From positions 1-7,519 of the forward strand of contig JAWWBG010000133.1 of assembly GCA_033721095.1 (NCBI GenBank): a stretch of 7,519 bases of DNA, read 5' to 3'. Position 1 is the first letter of the stretch; each line of letters starts with the position of its first letter. Source of the stretch: JAWWBG01 sp033721095. Its GTDB lineage: Bacteria > Actinomycetota > Nitriliruptoria > Nitriliruptorales > Nitriliruptoraceae. Below, piece after piece: positions 1 to 6,281 of this stretch. The notes beneath the pieces were generated by a model, which was given only the letters and a program-made list of their open reading frames with translations, made no database searches and was not told the DNA's origin. The translations under genes and the position numbers were made by a program.

Positions 1-709
1 CGCCTACATCCGCGACAAGTGGGCCCGATCCGACCGGTTGTTCTACCTGCTCGGAGCCGATCATCACGGCTACACGGCGCGGCTGCTCGCCGTGGCCGAG
101 TGCCTCGACATCCCACGGGAGGCCGTCGAGATCCGGATCGGCCAGCTGGTGAACCTGCTGCGCGACGGCCAGCCCGTCAGGATGTCCAAGCGGGCTGGCG
201 AGCTGATCACCCTCGACGAGGTGCTGGAGGACGTCGGTGTCGACGTCGCCCGCTACCACTTCCTGCGCCAGGGACTCGACACGCAGGTCGACTTCGACCT
301 TGCAACGGTGTCATCGCAGTCGATGGAGAACCCGGTCTACTACGTGCAGTACGCCCACGCTCGGATCGCCTCGCTGGTTCGCACCGCCGACGAGCGCGGG
401 TTCGATCCGGGGACGGTCGACGACGCTGACCTCTCGGTGCTCACGCACGACGCCGAGCTTTCGTTGCTGTCGTCGATGAGCCGGATGCGTGAGACCGTCA
501 TCGAGGCCGCCGAGCTGCGCGCCACGCAGCGTCTGGCGCGCTATGCCGAGGATCTTGCGGCCACGTTCCATCGCTTCTACACGGAGTGCCGGGTGCTCGT
601 CGACGACGTCGCGGTGGCGCGAGCGCGGTACTGGCTGGCGCGGGCTGCGATGCAGGTCCTGGCCAACACGCTCGCGCTGCTGCGCGTATCGGCGCCGGAG
701 CGAATGTGA
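1..709 (+). CDS. argS: Arginyl-tRNA synthetase, C-terminal part (5' truncated by window edge)
   Basis: Class Ia aminoacyl-tRNA synthetase that attaches arginine to tRNA-Arg in the cytoplasm. The first complete codon is at base 2, and 235 residues are visible, roughly the last 40% of a protein that is usually 550-600 residues. The fragment opens with the end of the catalytic domain, including GADHHGYTARL. The KMSKS-equivalent loop reads RMSKRAGELITLDE, with MSKR at fragment residues 61-64. The HIGH motif would lie upstream of the window. YVQYAHARIASL (residues 114-125) marks the start of the DALR-type anticodon-binding helical domain, which runs to the end. The C-terminus LLRVSAPERM is typical of the family. 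The TGA stop shares its last base with the lysA ATG, so the two genes are probably co-transcribed and translationally coupled. Identification is firm; only the upstream start is unseen. Confidence 0.97.
   Translation, partial: AYIRDKWARSDRLFYLLGADHHGYTARLLAVAECLDIPREAVEIRIGQLVNLLRDGQPVRMSKRAGELITLDEVLEDVGVDVARYHFLRQGLDTQVDFDLATVSSQSMENPVYYVQYAHARIASLVRTADERGFDPGTVDDADLSVLTHDAELSLLSSMSRMRETVIEAAELRATQRLARYAEDLAATFHRFYTECRVLVDDVAVARARYWLARAAMQVLANTLALLRVSAPERM
697..700 (+). promoter_or_regulatory. Ribosome binding site of lysA
   Basis: GGAG lies inside the last codons of argS, eight bases before the ATG at 709. This spacing favours the ATG at 709 over the in-frame GTG at 706, and over more distant upstream starts in the same open frame, which would overlap argS extensively. 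Confidence 0.55.
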
Positions 710-2007
710 TGGCGATCTGGCCGGCGACGACAGCCCGCGATGACGACGGCGTTCTCCACATCGGTGGCGTGCCCGTGACGGACCTGGCCGAGGAATTCGG
801 CACGCCGCTCTGGGTCGTCGACGAGGAGGACCTGCGCGCGCGATGCCGCGCCTGGCGAGCGGCGTTTCCCGACGCTGACGTTGCCTATGCGTCCAAGGCG
901 TGGCCGGTCGTGGGGATCCTCCAGATCGTCACCCAGGAGGGCTTGTGGGTCGACGTCGCCTCGGCCGGTGAACTGCACACGGCCCTGGTCGCGGCTGTCC
1001 CCCCCGAAAGGATCGTCTTCCACGGCAACAACAAGTCCGTCGAGGAACTGCACATGGCGGCCGAGGCGGGCGTTGGGCGCGTCGTCGTCGATTCCTTCGA
1101 GGAGCTGGACCGGCTCGCGGCGCTGGGACGAGCGATGCAGCGGACGATCGACATCCTCCTGCGCGTCACACCCGGTATCGAGGCGCACACGCACGAGTAC
1201 GTGCGGACCGGACACGACGACTCCAAGTTCGGGTTCACGATGTCCACCGGGCTCGCCGACCAGGCCTACGACCGGGCCCGTGACCTCGAACACGTCAACG
1301 TCCTCGGTGTCCATGCCCACATCGGCTCCCAGGTCTTCGACACGGAGCCCTTCGAGGCCGCCGCCGAGGCGCTGGTCGGCCTGCTGGGCCGGTGGCGCGA
1401 TCGGCACGGGACGACACTCGCCGAGTGCAACCTCGGCGGAGGCATGGGCATCGCCTACGGCCGCGACGACGACCCTCCGGCACTCGACGAGCTGGCCGCG
1501 CGCGTGGGAGACGCGATCGATCGGGCATGCGATGCGATCGACCTGCCGCGCCCACGCCTCGCCCTCGAACCGGGCCGTGCGATCGTGGGGCCGACGACGG
1601 TCACGCTGTATCGCGTCGGCACGGTCAAGCGCCTGCCCGGACTCACGACGTGGGTCTCCGTTGACGGAGGCATGAGCGACAACATCCGTCCGGCGCTCTA
1701 CGACGCCACGCACGAGGTCGCACTCGCGAACCGGCCGGGAGCCGTGGATGGCCAGGCCGTGACCGTCGTCGGCAAGCACTGCGAGTCCGGTGATGTCCTG
1801 GCTGCCGACGTCGAGCTGCCCACGGACCTCCGGGCCGGCGACCTGCTCGCCTTCGCGTCCACCGGCGCCTACAACGCGGCGATGGCGTCCAACTACAACC
1901 GGCTCCCGCGGCCGGCGGCCGTGCTCGTGGTGGATGGCCAGTCCAGGACGCTGGTGCGGCGTGAGACGCTCGATGACCTGGTTGCACGGGATGTCCCGCT
2001 GGCGTGA
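709..2007 (+). CDS. lysA: Diaminopimelate decarboxylase
   Basis: PLP-dependent fold-type III decarboxylase that converts meso-2,6-diaminopimelate to L-lysine and CO2, the last step of lysine synthesis. The product has 432 residues, normal for LysA. The PLP-binding lysine is K63 in VAYASKAW (residues 58-65). Other family marks are HAHIGSQ (202-208), the glycine loop NLGGGMGIAY (241-250) that binds the PLP phosphate, EPGR (287-290), and CESGD (358-362), whose cysteine and acidic residue act across the dimer interface. GAYNAAMASNYN (386-397) is the usual C-terminal substrate/PLP motif. The alanine-racemase-like barrel spans about 35-285 and the beta domain follows. The open frame extends upstream into argS to 586, but the ATG at 709 has a good ribosome binding site and gives a standard N-terminus. 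The gene overlaps argS by one base and the next gene by four. ArgS-LysA adjacency is common in Actinomycetota. Confidence 0.97.
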   Translation: MAIWPATTARDDDGVLHIGGVPVTDLAEEFGTPLWVVDEEDLRARCRAWRAAFPDADVAYASKAWPVVGILQIVTQEGLWVDVASAGELHTALVAAVPPERIVFHGNNKSVEELHMAAEAGVGRVVVDSFEELDRLAALGRAMQRTIDILLRVTPGIEAHTHEYVRTGHDDSKFGFTMSTGLADQAYDRARDLEHVNVLGVHAHIGSQVFDTEPFEAAAEALVGLLGRWRDRHGTTLAECNLGGGMGIAYGRDDDPPALDELAARVGDAIDRACDAIDLPRPRLALEPGRAIVGPTTVTLYRVGTVKRLPGLTTWVSVDGGMSDNIRPALYDATHEVALANRPGAVDGQAVTVVGKHCESGDVLAADVELPTDLRAGDLLAFASTGAYNAAMASNYNRLPRPAAVLVVDGQSRTLVRRETLDDLVARDVPLA

Positions 2008-2816
2008 CGGCGGTCGAGGGTCCCGACGTCGGCCTTGCGGCGATGCGCTTGGCGCTTGGCCCGTCCACGCTGGTCACGGTCACCAGCGACCACCTGCTGA
2101 TCCGCACCCCCTCGCGTCCTGACTACTGGGACGGCAACGCCATCCAGCTGTTGGCCCAACCCGTCGACGTTCGACCGTGGACGGCTCGGTTCCGGGCCAC
2201 GGTCGGCGCGCTGCCGGGCATCGAGCGACTGCGACTGCTCTGGCCCGCTGACGGTCTCGACGGGCCCGCGCCGGCGGGGGTCGCCGAAGAGGACCTCGCC
2301 CTGGAACCGCTGCGGCTCATGCGCCTGGACGACCTGGCCGACATCGAGGCCGTGGCCATCGAGATCGTCGAGGCCCACAGCGACAAGGACTGGCATGCGG
2401 CCGCCGTACTCCTTCGTCACGACCTGACCGAGGTCCCACATGAGTTCTGGGACTGGCAGACGACCGAGATCCGCGCCGTCTGCGAGCGCGGGCATGGAAC
2501 GACGTGGATCGCCAGGCGACACGGGATCCCGGTTGGACGCGTCACCCTCCTCCACGACCAGCTTGGGCTGGGCGCGCTCGATGCCGTCGGCACCCACCCC
2601 GTGTATCGACGGGCCGGCGTTGCGACGACGCTCGTGCACCACGCGATCCGCGCGCACCTCGATGCTCGCCCCGCCGACCGGGTCGTGCTGCTGACGGAGC
2701 CGTACTCGGACGGCGAGCGCCTCTACCGCCGGCTCGGCTTCGAGGCCGTCGGCGCGGTCATCCAGGCCGACCGCAGGCTCACGATTCCGAGCGCGCAGCC
2801 CACGGGCCTCTCGTAG
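2004..2816 (+). CDS. GNAT-family N-acetyltransferase with an extra N-terminal region
   Basis: A 270-residue protein whose C-terminal part (about 101-255) is a Gcn5-related acetyltransferase domain, which transfers acetyl from acetyl-CoA to an amine. Acetyl-CoA-binding motif A is visible as AVGTHPVYRRAGVATTLVHH (residues 194-213), with the R/Q-x-x-G-x-A pyrophosphate loop at R202-A207. Motif B, LYRRLGFEAVG (240-250), is the usual final helix/strand. The first 100 residues contain LIRTPSRPDYWDGNAIQL (32-49). From memory, a similar R-T-P-x-x-P-x-Y/F-x-x-GN stretch occurs at the N-terminus of a subset of GNAT proteins, but I cannot name its function. The GTG start overlaps the lysA TGA by four bases (GTGA), suggesting translational coupling, though no strong Shine-Dalgarno sequence is seen. 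An internal ATG at residue 14 (base 2043) is a possible alternative. The substrate cannot be told from sequence; the link to lysA hints at, but does not prove, an amino-acid-related role. Confidence 0.88.
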   Translation: MTAVEGPDVGLAAMRLALGPSTLVTVTSDHLLIRTPSRPDYWDGNAIQLLAQPVDVRPWTARFRATVGALPGIERLRLLWPADGLDGPAPAGVAEEDLALEPLRLMRLDDLADIEAVAIEIVEAHSDKDWHAAAVLLRHDLTEVPHEFWDWQTTEIRAVCERGHGTTWIARRHGIPVGRVTLLHDQLGLGALDAVGTHPVYRRAGVATTLVHHAIRAHLDARPADRVVLLTEPYSDGERLYRRLGFEAVGAVIQADRRLTIPSAQPTGLS

Positions 2817-2819
2817 AGT
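2814..2819 (+). promoter_or_regulatory. Candidate -10 element upstream of the EF-G-like gene
   Basis: TAGAGT fits the TAnnnT -10 consensus of primary sigma factors in Actinomycetota and begins on the TAG stop codon of the acetyltransferase gene. It would place a transcript start near 2826, about 20 bases before the TTG start, leaving just room for the ribosome binding site. I find no convincing -35 hexamer at 16-19 bases upstream, so this is tentative. Confidence 0.3.
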
Positions 2820-2832
2820 GGGCGCGCCGGTC

Positions 2833-2839
2833 GGAAGGG
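2833..2839 (+). promoter_or_regulatory. Ribosome binding site deciding the TTG start of the EF-G-like gene
   Basis: The purine run GGAAGGG ends seven bases before TTG at 2847, an ideal spacing. The next in-frame start, GTG at 2856, would be 16 bases away, so the rare TTG is preferred. Confidence 0.6.
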
Positions 2840-2846
2840 TGCGGGT

Positions 2847-4838
2847 TTGGAGCAGGTGGCCACGGAAAAGGTTCGCAACGTGCTCGTGCTGGGGCACACG
2901 GCAACGGGCAAATCGACACTCGTCGAGTCGATGCTTGCCGTCGCCGGGCACCCCGCCCACGGCGAGGGGTGTCCCACTGTCGATCACGACCCCGAGGAGA
3001 TCGACCGCGGCCACTCGTTGGGGCTGGCACTCGCAGCCTTTGAATTCGACGGGCACCTGATCAACGTCCTCGACGCTCCCGGTGGCGCCGAGGCCATCGG
3101 AGACGCCTACCCCGCACTCGTCGCAGCCGACATCGCCCTGTTCGTCGTGGACGCGAGCATGGGCCTCCAGCCCCAGCACGTGGAACTGTGGGCCGAATGC
3201 GAAAAGCTCGGCCTGCCGCGGATGGTGTTCCTCAACAAGCTCGACCTCGAGCGTGCGCAGTACCAAACCAACATCGACCAGCTGCGCGAGGCGTACGGCA
3301 AGCCGGTGGCGCCGGTGCACATGCCGCTCGGCATCCACGAGGAGTTCGATGGGGTGATCGACCTGCTCCACGGCATCGCCGTCGAGTTCCAGGACGGCAA
3401 GCGCATCGAGGAGGACATCCCGGAGGAGCGCCGCGAACAGGCCGAGCGCAACCGCGAGTTCCTCGTCGAGGCCGTGGTCGAGCACGACGACGAGCTGCTC
3501 GAGCGCTACCTGGAGGGCGATGTGCCCGACACGCTGGAGATCGCTCGCCTGTTTGCGACGGGGATTGCCGAAGCGGGCTTCTTTCCGGTCCTGTGTGGTT
3601 CCGCCAAGGAGGGCATCGGCACCGAGCTCCTCCTGCACTTTCTCGTCGAGGAGGGGCCGTCAGCTCCCGAGTCCTGGACGCAGGGCGACACGAGCGCGGT
3701 CGTGTTCAAGACGCTGTCGGACCAGTACCTCGGCCACATCAACCTGCTCCGCATCCTCGGTGGACCACTGCGGGTCGACGATTCCCTCACGTCGACACGG
3801 ACGGGCGACACGCACCGGCTGCACCAGCTCTTCTCTCTCCGCGGCAAGGAACAGCTCCCCGTCACCAACGTCGCGCCCGGTGGCATCGTCGCCGTGGCCA
3901 AGCTCGACAACGTGAAGACGGGCGACATCCTCACCTCCGGGACGGCTCTCGAGATCTCGTTGCCCGAGCCCCCCGAGGGCCACCACCGCGTCCTGCTCGA
4001 ACCGGACACGATGGCGGACGACTCGAAGCTGTCGACGGCGCTGCGCGACATCCTCGAGGAGGACCCCTCGATCACCGAGCATCGTGACGAGGAGTCGCAC
4101 GTCACGACGCTCGCCTTTCTCGGCCCGACCCACGTGGACGTGACGATCGCGCGCCTCAAGCGCAAGCACGGGGTCTCGGTGACGGCCCAGCCCGCCCCCA
4201 TCGCGTTCCGCGAGACGATTCGTGGTCAGGCCACGGGGCTCGGCCGGCACGTGAAGCAGTCGGGTGGGCACGGCCAGTACGGCGTGGCGACCATCGAGGT
4301 GTCGCCGCTGCCTCGCGGCGGCGGATTCGAGTTCGAGGACGCCATCGTCGGCGGCGTGATCCCCAACCAGTACATCCCGTCCGTCGAAAAGGGCATCATC
4401 GAGGCCATGACGAAGGGCCCACTCGGCGGCAACCCGATGGTCGACGTCAAGGTGCGGCTCGTCGACGGCAAGCAGCACTCGGTGGACTCGTCGGATGCCG
4501 CCTTCCAGATGGCCGGGATCCTCGCGTTCCGCGACGCCTGTGAGAAGCTCGACGTCGTCCTGCTCGAACCCATCATGGAGATCGACATCGCCGTCCCCGA
4601 CGACCTCACGGGCGCGGTCATGAGCGACCTGTCCTCGCGACGCGGTCGCATCCTGGGCACGGACGTCGCCGGATCGGGGCGGACGATGGTCCATGCCGAG
4701 GTCCCGGAGGTCGAGTTGCGCACCTTCGCGGCCGAGTTCCGGGCGTTGACCTCCGGTCAGGGCCAGGTCGCGATGCGCTACGTGCGGCACGACGAGGTGC
4801 CGGCCGGCATCGCCAAGCGGTTGCTCCCCGAGACCTGA
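2847..4838 (+). CDS. Elongation factor G-like translational GTPase (EF-G paralogue)
   Basis: A 663-residue translation-factor GTPase with all EF-G domains, slightly shorter than canonical EF-G (about 690-700). Domain G (1-270, with the G' insert) has P-loop GHTATGKST (16-24), G3 DAPGG (76-80), G4 NKLD (130-133) and G5 CGSAKEG (250-256). Domain II is about 280-370 and domain III about 378-450, with EEDPSI (404-409). Domain IV is about 452-570, with HVKQSGGHGQYGV (468-480) and tip loop GKQHSVDSSDAAF (541-553). Domain V is about 572-655, with EPIMEIDIAVPDD and RRGRILG (599-604 region). Canonical EF-G has DTPGH and RGITI switch motifs; here they are DAPGG and RGHSL (54-58), and the domain III GELHLE motif is GPTHVDV. 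These changes match the diverged EF-G-like/EF-G-2 group (as in Thermus and mycobacteria) rather than the housekeeping fusA of the str operon. It probably acts on ribosomes, but its exact role is unknown. Start is TTG, supported by its ribosome binding site; non-coding gaps lie on both sides. Confidence 0.93.
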   Translation: MEQVATEKVRNVLVLGHTATGKSTLVESMLAVAGHPAHGEGCPTVDHDPEEIDRGHSLGLALAAFEFDGHLINVLDAPGGAEAIGDAYPALVAADIALFVVDASMGLQPQHVELWAECEKLGLPRMVFLNKLDLERAQYQTNIDQLREAYGKPVAPVHMPLGIHEEFDGVIDLLHGIAVEFQDGKRIEEDIPEERREQAERNREFLVEAVVEHDDELLERYLEGDVPDTLEIARLFATGIAEAGFFPVLCGSAKEGIGTELLLHFLVEEGPSAPESWTQGDTSAVVFKTLSDQYLGHINLLRILGGPLRVDDSLTSTRTGDTHRLHQLFSLRGKEQLPVTNVAPGGIVAVAKLDNVKTGDILTSGTALEISLPEPPEGHHRVLLEPDTMADDSKLSTALRDILEEDPSITEHRDEESHVTTLAFLGPTHVDVTIARLKRKHGVSVTAQPAPIAFRETIRGQATGLGRHVKQSGGHGQYGVATIEVSPLPRGGGFEFEDAIVGGVIPNQYIPSVEKGIIEAMTKGPLGGNPMVDVKVRLVDGKQHSVDSSDAAFQMAGILAFRDACEKLDVVLLEPIMEIDIAVPDDLTGAVMSDLSSRRGRILGTDVAGSGRTMVHAEVPEVELRTFAAEFRALTSGQGQVAMRYVRHDEVPAGIAKRLLPET

Positions 4839-4943
4839 CGGGTCCGGCCGCGCTGCGCCAACCGGGCGGAGGAGCCCTGTCGTCGCCTGACGGCGCGTGC
4901 GCCCTCCGGGGCTACCGTTTCCAATCGGACGGCAAGGCCACGC
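4839..4943 (+). promoter_or_regulatory. Structured G/C-rich gap upstream of hom, possible promoter or leader
   Basis: This is the longest non-coding stretch in the window (105 bases). It contains several short complementary segments: GGGC 4864-4867 with GCCC 4874-4877; CGGAGG 4867-4872 with CCTCCG 4903-4908; AGCCC 4873-4877 with GGGCT 4909-4913; and GGCG 4892-4895 with either CGCC 4884-4887 or CGCC 4900-4903. Some are mutually exclusive, and two interlock in pseudoknot order. No U-run follows, so an intrinsic terminator is not supported. TACCGT at 4913-4918 fits a TAnnnT -10 box, with a poor -35 (CTGACG, 4887-4892, spacing 20). AAGG at 4934-4937 is the likely ribosome binding site of hom. No Thr/Ile-rich leader peptide is present. 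Chance pairing is likely at this base composition. Confidence 0.3.
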
Positions 4944-6281
4944 GTGGACAGTTCGAGGACGCCGTCGGCTGGTGAGCACCAGCCGGCGAAGGACATCATT
5001 CGCGTGGGGCTGCTGGGCGGCGGGACCGTTGGCGGGGGAGTGGTCCGGATCCTCGATCGCGAGGCCGCCGACATCGCGGCACGCACGGGCGCGCGCCTGG
5101 TCGTGACCAGGGTCGCAGTTCGTGACCCCGGCAAGGACCGGGGGCTTCCCCTCCCCGACGGCGTGTTCACCGACGACCCCCTCGCCGTTGTCGAGTCCGA
5201 CGAGGTCGACGTCGTCGTGGAGGTCATGGGTGGTCGTGATCCCGCCTCCAAGCTCGTGCATCGCGCGCTGGAGCTCGGCAAGCCGGTCGTGACCGCCAAC
5301 AAGGAGCTCGTCGCCCACGAGGGCCCGGAGCTGTACGCGGCTGCGTCGGCGGCGGGCGTCGACCTGATGTACGAGGCTGCCGTCGCCGGGGCCATCCCGA
5401 TCATCCGTCCGCTCAAGGAGTCGCTGGCTGGCGACCGGGTCAACCGGGTGGTCGGAATCCTCAACGGGACGACCAACTACATCCTCACCCGCATGACCGA
5501 GGAGGGTGCCGACTACGCGGCCGTCCTGGCCGAGGCACAGGCACTCGGCTACGCGGAGGCGGACCCGACCGCCGACGTCGGCGGGCACGATGCTGCCGCC
5601 AAGGCGGCCATCCTCGCGAGCCTGGCGTTCGACACGGCGGTGCGTTCCGATGACGTGTTTCGCGAGGGCATCGAGAACATCACGGCGACCGACATCGCCG
5701 TCGCCGATCGCCTCGGTTACGTCATCAAGCTGCTCGGCATCGCCTCGGAGAACGAGGACGGCCTCGCGGTTCGCGTGCATCCGACCTTCCTGCCACGCAC
5801 CCACCCGCTGGCCTCGGTCCGCGAGTCGTTCAACGCCATCTGGGTCCAGGCGGACGCTGCCGGCGAGCTGATGTTCTACGGACGCGGAGCCGGCGACCTG
5901 CCGACCGGCTCGGCCGTCGTCGGGGACCTCGTGGACGTCGCCAGGAATCTGTTGCAGACCGTGCGCGGTCCGGTGGAGAGCCAACACCGCGCCAAGCCGC
6001 TGCGGTCGATCGAGGAACTGACGACCCAGTACTGCGTCGTGCTGAGCGTTGTCGACCAACCGGGTGTGCTGGCCGAGGTCTCGGCCACGTTCGGCAACCA
6101 CGGTGTCTCGATCGCGCAGGTCTGGCAGGAGGGCCACGGCGACGAGGCGCAGCTGGTGATCGTGACCCATCGCGCCCGCGAAGCCGACCTGCAGGCAACG
6201 GTCACCGAGCTGGCAGCAACCGACTCGGTGAGCGCGGTCGCCAGCGTCGTCCGGGTCGAGTCCGAGGTCTTCGGCGGATGA
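4944..6281 (+). CDS. hom: Homoserine dehydrogenase with C-terminal ACT domain
   Basis: Reduces L-aspartate-4-semialdehyde to L-homoserine with NAD(P)H, the branch step toward threonine and methionine. The 445-residue product is the usual monofunctional Hom size, not fused to aspartokinase. The Rossmann dinucleotide loop is VGLLGGGTVGGGV (21-33), with GxGxxG at 25-30. TANKELVA (117-124) holds the conserved lysine K120. EAAVAGAIPII (144-154) and NGTTNYILTRM (174-184) are family signatures. The catalytic Asp/Lys pair is likely D216 and K220 in ADVGGHDAAAK (210-220). Residues about 360-440 form an ACT domain (CVVLSVVDQPGVLAEVS, 364-380), which in Actinomycetota commonly mediates threonine feedback inhibition. 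The GTG at 4944 is the first start after the preceding in-frame stop and has AAGG six bases upstream; the next start, at V21, would cut into the first beta strand. Its ATGA overlap with thrC implies co-translation. Confidence 0.97.
   Translation: MDSSRTPSAGEHQPAKDIIRVGLLGGGTVGGGVVRILDREAADIAARTGARLVVTRVAVRDPGKDRGLPLPDGVFTDDPLAVVESDEVDVVVEVMGGRDPASKLVHRALELGKPVVTANKELVAHEGPELYAAASAAGVDLMYEAAVAGAIPIIRPLKESLAGDRVNRVVGILNGTTNYILTRMTEEGADYAAVLAEAQALGYAEADPTADVGGHDAAAKAAILASLAFDTAVRSDDVFREGIENITATDIAVADRLGYVIKLLGIASENEDGLAVRVHPTFLPRTHPLASVRESFNAIWVQADAAGELMFYGRGAGDLPTGSAVVGDLVDVARNLLQTVRGPVESQHRAKPLRSIEELTTQYCVVLSVVDQPGVLAEVSATFGNHGVSIAQVWQEGHGDEAQLVIVTHRAREADLQATVTELAATDSVSAVASVVRVESEVFGG

Noticed and set aside
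1987..1998. Inverted repeat CGGGA-TG-TCCCG just before the GNAT start, considered as an operator or hairpin
   Set aside because: It lies within lysA codons, is only five bases per arm and has a two-base spacer; expected by chance at this base composition.
1893..3638. A 581-residue open frame on the minus strand, and a similar 400-residue one at 577-1779
   Set aside because: Same codon-bias artefact opposite lysA, the GNAT gene and the EF-G-like gene; no recognisable domain.
4839..4925. Intrinsic terminator after the EF-G-like gene
   Set aside because: Short G/C-rich pairings exist but no T-rich tract follows any of them; the only T run is TTT at 4918-4920.
4897..5106. Short + strand open frame beginning in the hom upstream gap, as a possible leader peptide
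   Set aside because: Its translation is Arg/Pro/Ser/Trp-rich without a run of Thr or Ile codons, and it runs deep into hom in another frame, so it is not an attenuator peptide.
5571..5600. Hom reads ADVGGHDAAAK where actinobacterial homologues usually have a Glu (VEG)
   Set aside because: From memory, other active homoserine dehydrogenases have Ser or Asn at this position, and the catalytic Asp and Lys are present, so loss of function is not implied.
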